DNA of 64,000 bases from Scybalenecus merdavium. Its GTDB lineage: Bacteria; Bacillota; Clostridia; Oscillospirales; Acutalibacteraceae. Under the pieces are notes generated by a model that was not told the DNA's origin, made no database searches, and saw only the letters and a program-made list of their open reading frames with translations. Shown here one piece after another: positions 40,191-49,900 of the stretch. The stretch lies in contig DVNM01000042.1 of assembly GCA_018714405.1 (NCBI GenBank), forward strand, positions 1 through 64,000, written 5' to 3'. Numbering within the stretch: position 1 is the first letter of the stretch; every line of letters starts with the position of its first letter. The position numbers were made by a program, and so were the translations under genes.

Positions 40191-40356
40191 GGTGGCCGAA
40201 TACCTGGGCACGACGCAGCAGGTGTATTCCCGCTACGAAAAAGGGATCAACGAAATTCCGGTGCGCCACATCATTGCGCTTTGCAAATACTACGGCGTTT
40301 CGGCCGACTACCTGCTGGGGCTGACCGACCAAAACGAAAAAGACCGGGCTGAGTGA
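40171..40356 (+). pseudogene. 5'-truncated XRE-family regulator fragment
   Basis: The plus-strand frame ending in TGA at 40354-40356 reads PEQQAVAEYLGTTQQVYSRY, then EKGINEIPVRHIIALCKYYG and VSADYLLGL. This is helices 2-5 of an XRE/Cro helix-turn-helix domain with its short tail. The N-terminal helix and any start codon are missing; upstream bases belong to the surface-protein remnant on the other strand. Probably a dead repressor gene cut by a deletion or excision event. Confidence 0.72.
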
Positions 40357-40378
40357 CACACAGCCCGGTCTTTTTTTC
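40342..40378. terminator. Bidirectional terminator between XRE fragment and M23 gene
   Basis: GACCGGGCTG pairs with CAGCCCGGTC (40342-40351 with 40361-40370); seven T residues follow on the plus strand and five on the minus. It serves the M23 peptidase gene on the minus strand and overlaps the XRE stop. Confidence 0.85.
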
Positions 40379-40386
40379 AATATTCC

Positions 40387-41106
40387 TTAGGAGGCGGCAG
40401 AAGTCGTCTCCTCTGTTTTGCCCATCACTTTAAGCGGGTCTACAAACTCGCCGTCCAGCTTTGTTTCCAGGTGCAGGTGGCTTTCCTGCGCGCTTTCGCA
40501 CGGGATGGTGCCGACCGTGCCGATGGCCTGACCGATGGCCACGCTGTCGCCCTTGGCCACACTGACGTTGTCAAGCCCCTTATACACGGCCACCAGCTTG
40601 CCGCCATGGTCGATTTCGACCACATTGCCCCACATGCCGTCCTTCTGCACCGAAAGCACGATGCCGTCGTTGATGGATTCCACACTTGCGCCCATCGTGC
40701 AGGCAAAGTCCACGGCCGCATGGGAGCGGTAGTCCTCCATCGTCTCGTCGTAAGCGAGTTCGGCGGAAAACGCGCGCTGCACCTCTTCGCCCACCGGGTA
40801 CTTATAAAAGCTCTTGTACGGCGTGTTGGTGTCGCCCTGCGCCATAGAAGCCGGTTCCTTTTTCGTGGTGGACGGGGCGGCCGTAGTGGTTTGCTTGGCG
40901 GTGGTCGTTTCCTTGACCGTTACGGCGTGCTGTGCCTCCTGCGCTGCTTCGGTCGTTGTTTCCGTGATGGTCGTGGACTTATTGACCGAATCCGACGTGC
41001 CGGCAGACGCAAAGTAAACGATCACACCGAGCGCGATGATGGAAACGCATATGGCAGAGTACAAAAGCCGCGTGTTTTTGACAGTTTTTGAACTACTTTT
41101 TTGCAT
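40387..41106 (-). CDS. M23-family cell-wall peptidase, membrane-anchored (SpoIIQ-like)
   Basis: A 239-residue protein with an N-terminal anchor (LLYSAICVSIIALGVIVYFA), a long Thr/Ala/Glu-rich linker and a C-terminal M23 domain. The Zn/catalytic motifs HAAVD and HLHLE are both present, so activity as a glycyl-glycine-type endopeptidase or related is possible; the layout resembles SpoIIQ and other extracytoplasmic M23 proteins. It follows mfd on the same strand. Sporulation involvement is a guess. Confidence 0.8.
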   Translation of the reverse strand: MQKSSSKTVKNTRLLYSAICVSIIALGVIVYFASAGTSDSVNKSTTITETTTEAAQEAQHAVTVKETTTAKQTTTAAPSTTKKEPASMAQGDTNTPYKSFYKYPVGEEVQRAFSAELAYDETMEDYRSHAAVDFACTMGASVESINDGIVLSVQKDGMWGNVVEIDHGGKLVAVYKGLDNVSVAKGDSVAIGQAIGTVGTIPCESAQESHLHLETKLDGEFVDPLKVMGKTEETTSAAS

Positions 41107-41146
41107 AAATAACACCTCGGTCTCAGTATTGACCGAACGGCGCCAT

Positions 41147-44100
41147 TTATACATTGGAAGCGGTATTTAAAATTTCAAGCACTTTTGCAGCCAGCTCCAG
41201 CACCGGTTCGCCGCCCAGTTTTACGGAAATGTACGGCTTTTTGGCGGCAGACAGGAAAACGCGGCCCTGCATTTTCTGGTTCAGCGAAAGATAATACTGC
41301 GTTTGCATTTCGCGGAAATAGAAAAGGACCATTTCGCCTTTTTGCGAAATTTCATAAATGCCGAGCTTTGTGGCGCTGTTGCGCACGAGCGACACATGGA
41401 TCAGCCCATCCACGCTGCCGGGCACCTTGCCGAAGCGGTCGGCCAGCTCGCCCGCAACATCCACCGCATCCGCCTGCGTTTTAACGGCGGCGATCTTTTT
41501 GTAGACCGAAAGACGCTGCTGGGTAGAAGCGATATAGCTTTCGGGAATATGGGCGCTGACGGGCAGGTCGATCAGGCAGTCCTCCTCTTCCTGCGGCATC
41601 TCCTCGCCCTTCTGGCGGCGGATCTCTTCCTCCAGAATTTTGATATACATGTCGTAACCGACGGCCTCCATATGGCCGTGCTGGCGCGCACCGAGCACGC
41701 TGCCGGCGCCGCGGATCTCCAGGTCGCGCAGGGCAATGCTGAAGCCGGCGCCGAACTCGGTATAATCCCGAATGGCGTCCAGGCGCTTGGCCGCGATCTC
41801 CGACACAGCCTTGCCGCGTTCAAACGTGAGGTAGGCAAACGCCTGGCGGTTGCTGCGCCCGACGCGGCCGCGGATCTGGTGCAGCTGGGCAAGCCCCATA
41901 CGGTCGGCGTTTTCAATGATCAGCGTGTTGACGTTCGGCACATCCACGCCGGTCTCGATAATGGTGGTGCAGACAAGGATGTCGGTCTCGCCGTTTAAAA
42001 GCGAGGTCCACACATCGGAAAGCTCCTCTTCGCTCATGCGCCCGTGGGCAACGGCCACACCGGCCTGCGGCAGCGCGGCCTTGAGGCGCGAAGCCAGCGA
42101 ATCGATCGTGGCGATGTCATTGTGCAGGTAGTAGGCCTGGCCGCCGCGCGAAAGTTCATGCTCGAGCGCCTGCACACAGACGCCGAAGTCATACTCGAGC
42201 ACATACGTCTGCACCGGGTAGCGGTCGGACGGCGCCTCTTCAATAATGCTCATGTCGCGGATGCCGCTCATGGCCATATTGAGCGTGCGCGGGATCGGCG
42301 TGGCCGACAGGGTCAGCGTATCCACCCGCGGAAAGCGTTCCTTAAGCTTTTCCTTTTGCGCAACGCCGAAGCGCTGCTCCTCGTCAATGATAAGTAGACC
42401 CAGGTCGTGAAACTGGATGTCCTTCGAGATGATGCGGTGCGTGCCGATCAGAAGATTGACCTCGCCGCTTTTCACAGCCGACAGCACCTCGCGCTGCTTT
42501 TTCGGCTGCACGAAACGCGAAAGCATTTCCACCCGCACCGGGAACGCCTCCATACGCTTGGCGGCCGTCTGGAAATGCTGCATGGCGAGCACCGTGGTGG
42601 GCACCAGAATGGCGCACTGCTTGCCCTCGGCAATACACTTGAACGCCGCACGCAGCGCCACCTCGGTTTTGCCGAAGCCGACGTCGCCGCAAAGCAGGCG
42701 ATCCATCGGCACCGGGCGCTCCATGTCCTTTTTGATCTCCTCCGTGCAGCGGATCTGGTCCGAAGTTTCCTCGTAGGCAAAGCGCAGCTCAAAATCGCGC
42801 TGCAGGTCGCCGTCCGGCGAAAAAGCGTAGCCCTTTGTGGCCATGCGCCGCGCGTAAAGTGCCGTCAGTTCCTTTGCCATGTCCTGCACCGAGGCGCGCA
42901 CCTTCTTTTTGGCGCGCTGCCAGTCACCCGAGCCGAGACGGTTGATCTTAACGCGTGTATCTTCGCGCGGGCCGATGTATTTAGACACCAGATCGAGCTG
43001 GGTGACCGGCACATAAAGCGCGTCGCCGCCCGAATAGGCAATTTTGATGTAGTCTTTTTTGACCTTATTGATCTCCAGCGACTCGATGCCCTCAAAAATA
43101 CCGATGCCGTGCACGTTGTGCACGATGTAGTCGCCGCGGGTCAGCTCGTCGAGCGACTGGAAAGCGTTTTTCGAGCTGCGGGAAGTGCTTTTCTTTTTGG
43201 AAACACCGCGCTTGGGGTAAGTGATGGCCAGAAAGTGCAGCGCCGGGTACTCAAAACCGACCGAAAACGACTGTGCCAGCACGTTGACCGCACCCGGCAC
43301 AAATGCGCTTGGCTGCGTTTCAAAAAAGTATGCCTGCGCGCCCATAGACGAAATATCGTGGGCAAGGGCCGCACCGGCGCGCTTGGTGCCGGCCGCGATC
43401 ACAACGGTGTAACCGCGGTGCAGCATGGGGTAAAATTCCGATTTCAAATGCTGCAGCGTGCCGTTCCAGGCGCCCGACTGGCGGCACTCGAACGTATAAA
43501 GGCCGCCGAGCGGCGTATCAAACGCAGTGCGGGCAAAATTGTCCAAATAGATCGCTGAACGCTTTTTGCAGACAGCGGCGTAATCGTCAAACGTCAGCAT
43601 GAACCGGTCAAGCCCCTTGCACAGTTCGCCGGTCAGGAAAAGACCTTTGACGTTTTCGAGCATCAGCTTGTTCTGGTTGACCAGACGTTCCTTGACGCGC
43701 GCCGAGTCCACGCAGATCAGCAGGTCGCCGTCGTGCATATAATCCAAAAGGCCGTTCGACTGATAAAGCAGCGGCAGGTACTTGTCGTAGCTGCCCAGGC
43801 GGCCGGCCGTCTGCAGCGCTTCTATGTCGCGTTCCAGCGCCGGACGCGCCGTGTGCACGGCCTTGCCGCGCAGGGAAGCGCTTAACGCCTCGATTTTTGC
43901 GATGAGCTTTTCCGGCGATTCGGCCAGCACCTCGGCCGCCGGGTGCACCGTAAGGCGCTGCACTTCGCCGGTGCGCCGCTGGGTGACCGGGTCGAACGTA
44001 AAGAGATTGTCAACAAAATCGTCCCAAAATTCGATGCGCACAGGGCTTTCGGCTGCGCTTGGGAACACGTCCACGATACCGCCGCGCACGCTGAACTGGC

Positions 44101-44608
44101 AGACGCCGTCCACCATGTCAAACCGCGAATAGCCGCAGGCCTCCAGCCGCCCGGCAAGCGCCGCCGGGTCGATTTGGTCGCCGCGCTTCAGGGTGAATGA
44201 ACGGCTGCCGAGCACACCGGGCGGCACGGTGAGCTGCGCCGCCGCGCCCACGCTGGCCACCACGCAGTCGGCCTCGCCCGAAAGCAGCCGGCCGAGCACG
44301 CCGGTGCGCAGGTGCTCTGTTTCGTGCGAAGCGCCGCTGGCGTGCACAAACACAAATTCGCGCTGCGGGTAAAAGCAGGCATTCGTGCCGAAATTTTGCA
44401 GGTCTTCCGTCAGGCGGATGGCCGTTGCCTCGTCCGGCGCAACGACAAACGCGCGCTTTTGCAGGTCGCTGCAAAGCGCGTGGGTCACATGGGCAGCGTG
44501 CACAGGCGAAAGGCCAATGGCCCCAAGCGGCGCTGACCGGGTAGCGGCAGCGTCCCTGAGGCTTACATACGCACTGCTTTCTTGAAGGATTTTAGAAAAG
44601 CAAGACAT
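41147..44608 (-). CDS. mfd: Transcription-repair coupling factor
   Basis: Mfd displaces RNA polymerase stalled at lesions and recruits UvrA. The 1153-residue protein has the UvrB-like N-terminal module, the RNAP-interacting domain (GDYIVHNVHGIGIFEGIESLEI), and the RecG-like motor with Walker A CGDVGFGKTEVALRAAF, IIDEEQRFG, TLTLSATPIPRT and QIRGRVGRSNRQAFAY. The C-terminal TRCF domain follows. Start ATG 44608 is behind AAAGGAA. It follows pth on the same strand, the order known in Bacillota. Confidence 0.97.
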   Translation of the reverse strand: MSCFSKILQESSAYVSLRDAAATRSAPLGAIGLSPVHAAHVTHALCSDLQKRAFVVAPDEATAIRLTEDLQNFGTNACFYPQREFVFVHASGASHETEHLRTGVLGRLLSGEADCVVASVGAAAQLTVPPGVLGSRSFTLKRGDQIDPAALAGRLEACGYSRFDMVDGVCQFSVRGGIVDVFPSAAESPVRIEFWDDFVDNLFTFDPVTQRRTGEVQRLTVHPAAEVLAESPEKLIAKIEALSASLRGKAVHTARPALERDIEALQTAGRLGSYDKYLPLLYQSNGLLDYMHDGDLLICVDSARVKERLVNQNKLMLENVKGLFLTGELCKGLDRFMLTFDDYAAVCKKRSAIYLDNFARTAFDTPLGGLYTFECRQSGAWNGTLQHLKSEFYPMLHRGYTVVIAAGTKRAGAALAHDISSMGAQAYFFETQPSAFVPGAVNVLAQSFSVGFEYPALHFLAITYPKRGVSKKKSTSRSSKNAFQSLDELTRGDYIVHNVHGIGIFEGIESLEINKVKKDYIKIAYSGGDALYVPVTQLDLVSKYIGPREDTRVKINRLGSGDWQRAKKKVRASVQDMAKELTALYARRMATKGYAFSPDGDLQRDFELRFAYEETSDQIRCTEEIKKDMERPVPMDRLLCGDVGFGKTEVALRAAFKCIAEGKQCAILVPTTVLAMQHFQTAAKRMEAFPVRVEMLSRFVQPKKQREVLSAVKSGEVNLLIGTHRIISKDIQFHDLGLLIIDEEQRFGVAQKEKLKERFPRVDTLTLSATPIPRTLNMAMSGIRDMSIIEEAPSDRYPVQTYVLEYDFGVCVQALEHELSRGGQAYYLHNDIATIDSLASRLKAALPQAGVAVAHGRMSEEELSDVWTSLLNGETDILVCTTIIETGVDVPNVNTLIIENADRMGLAQLHQIRGRVGRSNRQAFAYLTFERGKAVSEIAAKRLDAIRDYTEFGAGFSIALRDLEIRGAGSVLGARQHGHMEAVGYDMYIKILEEEIRRQKGEEMPQEEEDCLIDLPVSAHIPESYIASTQQRLSVYKKIAAVKTQADAVDVAGELADRFGKVPGSVDGLIHVSLVRNSATKLGIYEISQKGEMVLFYFREMQTQYYLSLNQKMQGRVFLSAAKKPYISVKLGGEPVLELAAKVLEILNTASNV

Positions 44609-44637
44609 AGATATTTCCTTTAACAAAAATTCGCACC

Positions 44638-45225
44638 TTAGGTGTTATACAGATTCATGGCGCGGTCGATCTGGCCGGCAACGATCAGTTTGGCCGCCTC
44701 GGCCGCATGCGCCCCGGCCGTTTCGACCAGCTTTTTTTCTGCCGGCGTAAAACGGGAAAGCACCCAGTCGGCCAGATCGTCCATATAGGCCGGTTTTTGG
44801 CCGACACCGATTTTCAGGCGCACAAAGTTTTCGCTGCCGGTCAGTTCAATGATGCTTTTCAGCCCGTTGTGGCCGCCGGCCGAACCCTTGCGGCGGATGC
44901 GCAGCCGGCCGGGTTCCAGCGAAACATCGTCGGAAAACACCAAAATGTGTTCGGGGGCGATCTTGTAAAAATCGGCCGCATCGGCCACCGCCTCGCCGGA
45001 GTTGTTCATGTACGTCTGCGGCTTCATCAAAAGGCACTTTTGCCCCGCGATCTCAGCCGTTTCAGCATAAGCATGGAATTTCAGCCGCCTGAGCGCAACG
45101 CCGCAGTCGCTGCAAAGCGCATCCATGGCGATAAAGCCGGCGTTGTGGCGCGTGTTTTCATACTGAATGCCCGGGTTGCCGAGCCCGGCAATGAGCCAGG
45201 AGGGGCCGCTTTTTTTAAAAAACAT
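44638..45225 (-). CDS. pth: Peptidyl-tRNA hydrolase
   Basis: Pth cleaves peptidyl-tRNA released by drop-off. The 195-residue protein has the family start LIAGLGNPGIQYENTRHNAGF with the catalytic His, the Asn-containing KPQTYMNNSGEAV, the Asp in VFSDDVSL and the GSAGGHNGLKSI loop. The start is set at ATG 45225 with GAGGAAAG upstream. It precedes mfd by about 30 bases. Confidence 0.96.
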   Translation of the reverse strand: MFFKKSGPSWLIAGLGNPGIQYENTRHNAGFIAMDALCSDCGVALRRLKFHAYAETAEIAGQKCLLMKPQTYMNNSGEAVADAADFYKIAPEHILVFSDDVSLEPGRLRIRRKGSAGGHNGLKSIIELTGSENFVRLKIGVGQKPAYMDDLADWVLSRFTPAEKKLVETAGAHAAEAAKLIVAGQIDRAMNLYNT

Positions 45226-45243
45226 AACTTTCCTCGCAACTGC

Positions 45244-45279
45244 AAAAAACGGCGAAAACACAAAGTGACTTCCGCCGTT
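45244..45279 (-). terminator. Terminator of the radical SAM gene
   Basis: On the minus strand AACGGCG and CGCCGTT (45273-45279 with 45248-45254) enclose an 18-base loop and are followed by six T residues, about 36 bases past the stop of the radical SAM gene and upstream of pth. Confidence 0.65.
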
Positions 45280-45314
45280 TGCACACATATTATTTTATGC
45301 AGGAAAACGCGCTT

Positions 45315-46715
45315 TTACGGCTGGTCGTTTTCCTCTTTCATGTAATTGTACATGTTGACATCTTTTACATGCTTTTTGACATATTCGTCAAAATCAAACA
45401 GATCGTCGGCCACAGGCGCCCACTTTTCAGCGGCCGGACGCGTTTTGGCCGCCAGCTCTTCGGCGCTTTCAGGGTGCAGCATCTCGGTGGAGTGCGCGCC
45501 GCTTTCCTTGACCATTTCCACCAGCTTTTCGGGGTTGTCAAGCATGGGGCACGGACGCAGCATGTTGTTGTTGAACGGCTGACGCTTGTAGTAAGCCTTG
45601 AACAGCGGGCTCTGCAGCGCCTCGATCACCGAGCACTCATTAATATTGACGTTTGAGTAATGGATGAACGCGCACGGCTCGCAGTCGCCGTTTGAATTGA
45701 TGTGGAAATAGTGGCGGCCGCCGGCAATACAGCCCTGCACATACTCGCCGTCGTTCCAGAAGTCGAGCGCGAAGATCGGCTTGGTCTGGCGCCATTCGCG
45801 TATTTTTTTGTACATGTGCTTTCTCTGCTCCGGCGAGACCATCAGATCGGTCACAGCGCCGTTGCCGCAGGGGATGTATGTAAAGAACCAGGCAAAGCGG
45901 GTGCCCTGCTCGATCAGCCAGTCCATGTACTCGTCAGAGCCGAGCACCTCGGTGTTTTTGCTGGTGTAGCAAAGCGAAGCGCCAAACGGCACGCCGCGTT
46001 TTTTCAGGCGGGCCATTGCCTCGACGACCTGCTTGTAAACGCCTTCGCCGCGGCGGAAGTCATTTGTGTCCTCATACCCTTCGATCGAAAATGCCAGGTA
46101 CAGGTTGCCGACGCGCTTCAGTTCGTCGGCAAACGCATCGTCGCACAAAGTGCCGTTGGTAAACGACATGAAAGCGCAGTCCGGGTTTTCCTCGCACAGG
46201 CGGATCAGGTCGGCCTTGCGCACCAGCGGCTCGCCGCCGGTGAACAGGTACATATAAGTGCCGAGCTCCTTGCCCTCTTTGATGATGCGGGCCAGCGTTT
46301 CATAAGAAAGGCTGCTCTGGTGGCCGTACTCCGCTGCCCAGCAGCCCTTGCACTTCAGGTTGCAGGCCGCCGTGGGGTCCATCAGGATCGCCCAGGGAAC
46401 GTTGCAGTTGTACTTTTCGATGCTTTCCATGCGCTTGGAGTAGCTGTACATAGCCACATTGAGCGCAGCCGGCACCAGCTTTTTGAGCACGCCCTCGTCT
46501 GTTTCGAGCGCCAGGCTTTTCACGAAGCGGTACCAGTTGTTGTTTTTGTCGCCAAGGGCCTTGTGCAGACCGTCGTACGTTGTTTGGTTGACCTTTTTTA
46601 CGTCAAGCTTTTCCACAAGGTTCAGCAGGTTCATTGCGTTTTTGTCAAAGTCTTTTCTGACATATTTAATGAGCATGTTGACCACGGAAGCCATAGCTTT
46701 ATCTTTTAGATCCAT
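45315..46715 (-). CDS. Radical SAM/SPASM-domain protein of unknown substrate
   Basis: A 466-residue radical SAM enzyme. About 110 residues of helical N-terminal domain precede the SAM cluster motif CNLKCKGCWA (CxxxCxxC), with YLFTGGEPL as the SAM-binding GGE. A SPASM-like auxiliary cluster region is suggested by GGRHYFHINSNGDCEPCAFI and later CPMLD. Such proteins modify peptides or act in cofactor and lipid pathways. The start is ATG 46715 after GGAGAGGAAG. It is preceded by its own promoter and a leader hairpin. No peptide precursor gene is visible beside it. Confidence 0.82.
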   Translation of the reverse strand: MDLKDKAMASVVNMLIKYVRKDFDKNAMNLLNLVEKLDVKKVNQTTYDGLHKALGDKNNNWYRFVKSLALETDEGVLKKLVPAALNVAMYSYSKRMESIEKYNCNVPWAILMDPTAACNLKCKGCWAAEYGHQSSLSYETLARIIKEGKELGTYMYLFTGGEPLVRKADLIRLCEENPDCAFMSFTNGTLCDDAFADELKRVGNLYLAFSIEGYEDTNDFRRGEGVYKQVVEAMARLKKRGVPFGASLCYTSKNTEVLGSDEYMDWLIEQGTRFAWFFTYIPCGNGAVTDLMVSPEQRKHMYKKIREWRQTKPIFALDFWNDGEYVQGCIAGGRHYFHINSNGDCEPCAFIHYSNVNINECSVIEALQSPLFKAYYKRQPFNNNMLRPCPMLDNPEKLVEMVKESGAHSTEMLHPESAEELAAKTRPAAEKWAPVADDLFDFDEYVKKHVKDVNMYNYMKEENDQP

Positions 46716-46778
46716 TCGTTCTTCCTCTCCGTCTTTCATTAGCAGATTCGGCACCGGCAGGCGGCGCCGTTTTTATGT

Positions 46779-46801
46779 AAAAACCGGCTGCAGCAGCCGG
46801 T
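46779..46801 (-). terminator. Terminator-like hairpin in the radical SAM leader
   Basis: ACCGGCTGC and GCAGCCGGT (46793-46801 with 46783-46791) form a stem followed by TTTTT on the minus strand, about 20 bases after the predicted transcription start and 64 bases before the ATG. This may be an attenuator; no leader peptide or riboswitch was recognised. Confidence 0.5.
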
Positions 46802-46828
46802 GGCAGTTCTTATGTAAACTACTATCTA

Positions 46829-46857
46829 TATATAATACTTCTTGAAAAAATTGTCAA
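46829..46857 (-). promoter_or_regulatory. Promoter of the radical SAM gene
   Basis: TTGACA (complement of 46852-46857), 17-base spacer, TATATA (complement of 46829-46834). Confidence 0.7.
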
Positions 46858-46881
46858 GTAAAATCTTTCTAAACGCTCTGT

Positions 46882-46918
46882 AAAAATGCCCGCCGTGCCA
46901 CAGATATGCGACACGGCG
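46882..46918 (-). terminator. Terminator of the beta-galactosidase gene
   Basis: CGCCGTG and CACGGCG (46912-46918 with 46891-46897) enclose a 14-base loop and are followed by GGCATTTTT on the minus strand, just beyond the lacZ stop at 46923. Confidence 0.7.
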
Positions 46919-46922
46919 TTTG

Positions 46923-49900
46923 TTAAAAGTCGATTTTAAACAACAGTCTGTACGGTTTGTCTGTTTTAATTTTATAAATTTCATTCGGCTCTGCGCCCCA
47001 GCTGTCGTACCCGCCGACGCCCTGCTGGCGGCAGATGACACGCAGCACCGTTTTGTTGCCCTGCGGCAGTTCATAGCCGTGCGGTGCGCGCTCCAGTTCA
47101 TCGGGCAGCCAGCGGGACACGTTCATCTCCACCTGGGTGGAGGCGGAAAACGCCAGGCGCTTTTTGCCGCCCGTCAGCACGGCCGAACGCACGCCGGTAC
47201 GGTTGCCGCACTCCTGCGGCTTTAAATAGTCCACATACATGCTGTCGATCTTTTCCGTATAAAGGCCGATATCGGCGGCGCTGTCGCGGTCAATATAATT
47301 GTCGAACGGGCCGCGGCCGAGATAGCGCACCTTGTCGAACACGCCGGACAGCGGGAACAGCAGCGACACCTCGGGCACCTCGGGCAAAGCGGGGTTCGGG
47401 TTGAACGTGTAGTCGATCTGCATACCGGCCGACGTGACCGTAAAGATCAGGCTGGCCGCAGACACCGGCTCCGTATAGATCTTGGCCGTAACGGAGATGA
47501 TGACCTTTCTGCCCTCGTCAAACACATGGTAGCTTTCAATGTTGAACGTGGTGTTCGGCGCCTCGCCGGCATACTTCCACATGCCGAGCCGTGCACCGAC
47601 GCGCGCGCCGCGGTCGTTGTCGGTCAGGGCGCGCCAGAAGTTCAGGCGCATTTCACCGGCCAAAAGCTCTTCGCCGTTGACCGTAATACCGGCCAGGCAG
47701 GAATTGCGGCGGTTGAAGCGCACCGACATTTTGCCGCCCATCACGCGCAGCGAACCGTAAGTGTCGGCCACGATCAGCTCATCGAGCGGTTCGGGTTCAT
47801 AATATGCGTTTTCAAATTCGTTTATGACGAACTGTGCCGCTGCAACCACATTTTCCTCGCACAAGAGGCCGGGCGCCACAAGCGACAGGTTCAGGTAATA
47901 CTCGCTGTTCGTGGCGCGGCTGAGCTCCAGATCCACAACGGTTTTTTCGCCAGGCTCCAGATCGACCGTTGTTTCGCCGCTGCGAAACACGCCGTCTTTC
48001 GAAAACTGCTGCCAGCGCAGCGTAAAGGCATTCAGGTTGGTAAACAGGTATTTGTTTTTCAGCTCGATCTGGCCGCGCTCCGCGTCGATCGCCGTAAAGT
48101 CCACATTCTGGTACAGGCGCTTGATCTCATAAAGCTTGGGCGTGACGCGGCGGTCGGCCAGCAGCAGGCCGTTGCCGCAGAAGTTGCCGTCGTTCGGCTT
48201 GTCGCCGAAGTCGCCGCCGTAGCCAAGGTACTTGGTGCCGCCCGGCGTTTCGGTCAGAATGGCCTGGTCGACCCAGTCCCACACAAAGCCGCCCTGCAGG
48301 CAGTCGTAAAGGTCCCAAAGGCGCGTATATTCCGCCGTAGAGCCGCAGGAGTTGCCCATGGCGTGCGTAAATTCGCACAGGATCATCGGGCGCGGATGCG
48401 ACTCGGACGTGGCGTAGGCTTCGCACTCCTCGGGGCGGGCATACATGCGCGAATAGACGTCGGAATAGATCTTTTCGTTTGGGTCGCGGTAGCATTCATA
48501 GTGAATGATGCGCGTGCTGTCCTGCGCCTTGAGCCAGTCGTACATCTTTTTGACGTTGGTGCCGCCGAGGCTTTCGTTGCCAAGGCTCCAGGCAATGACG
48601 CAGGCATGGTTCTTGTCGCGGTGATACAGAGAACGGATACGCTCCATGCAGGCCTTTTCCCACTCGTGGCGGGAGGCCGGCAGCTGCGGGCAGCCGATGA
48701 TGGTGGACCAGCCCGTGCCGTGCGTTTCCATATTGTTTTCATCGATGACGTAAAGGCCGTACTCGTCGCACAGCTCGTACCAGCGCGGGCAGTTCGGGTA
48801 ATGCGAAGTGCGCACGGCGTTGATGTTGTTGTCTTTCATGCGCTTGATGTCCTCAAGCATGACCTTTTCGCTGACGTAGTGGCCGCCGTCGCAGGTAAAT
48901 TCATGGCGGTTGGTGCCCTTGAGCACCAGGCGCTTGCCGTTTAAAAGCAAGATGCCCTCTTTGATCTCGATTTTGCGGAAGCCGAATTTGGACGAGACGT
49001 ACTCGATCGGCACGCCGTCGCTTTTCAGCGTGAGCACCACGGTGTAAAGGTGCGGGTGTTCGGCGCTCCAGAGCCGGGCGCCGGCAATGATGGCCTTCAT
49101 ATTGGCGCGCAGGTTTTCATCTACATAGCAGCTGTCGAGCCCGACGGTCTGGCCGTCCTCATCGTACACGGCCATATCGACCGACAGCAGCTCATAGGAG
49201 CCGTTGACCATGATGTGCACGTTCAGGCTGCCGTCGTCGCGCAGCTCGGTCGGCTGCGCCGAGATCTCGAAGTCGCGGATATACTCGCGCTGGGTGGTGT
49301 AAATATAAACATCGCGGAAGATGCCCGACAGGCGCCACATGTCCTGGCACTCCAGCCAGGAGCCGGTGCACCAGCGGTAGACCTCTACGGCAATGACGTT
49401 GCTGCCGACTTTCAGAAAACGCGTAATGTCGAATTCTGCACGGTTGAACGACGATTCGCTGTAGCCGACGCGTTCGCCGTTGATGTACAGATAAAACGCC
49501 GACTCCACGCCCTCAAAGCACAGCACCACACGCTTGGACGCCGTTGCCTCGTTGATGTAAATGCGCTTTATGTAGCAGCCGACGGGGTTGTACTTGGTGG
49601 GCGCGTTCGGCGGGCAGATGTCCTCGTGCGACTCCCACGGGTAGCGCACATTGGCATACTGCGGAAAATCGTAGCCCTGCAGCTGCCAGGAGCCGGGCAC
49701 ACGGATGCTGTCCCAGTTGTGGGAATCATAGTGCGGCTGCGCAAAATCCGTAGGCCGGTACGCATAATTTTTATAAAGCTTGAACTTCCACTTGCCGTTG
49801 AGCAGTTTGACTCGGTCGGAAGCATAACGGTCACACGCCTTGGCCAGTTCAAAATCACCGTACGGCATAAACGTGGCATGCTGGGGCATTTTGTTTACGC

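Noticed and set aside
39967..40380. Minus-strand open frame covering the whole 39967-40380 region
   Set aside because: It is in a different frame from the recognisable sorting signal and has a shadow-type composition; the two fragment genes explain the region better.
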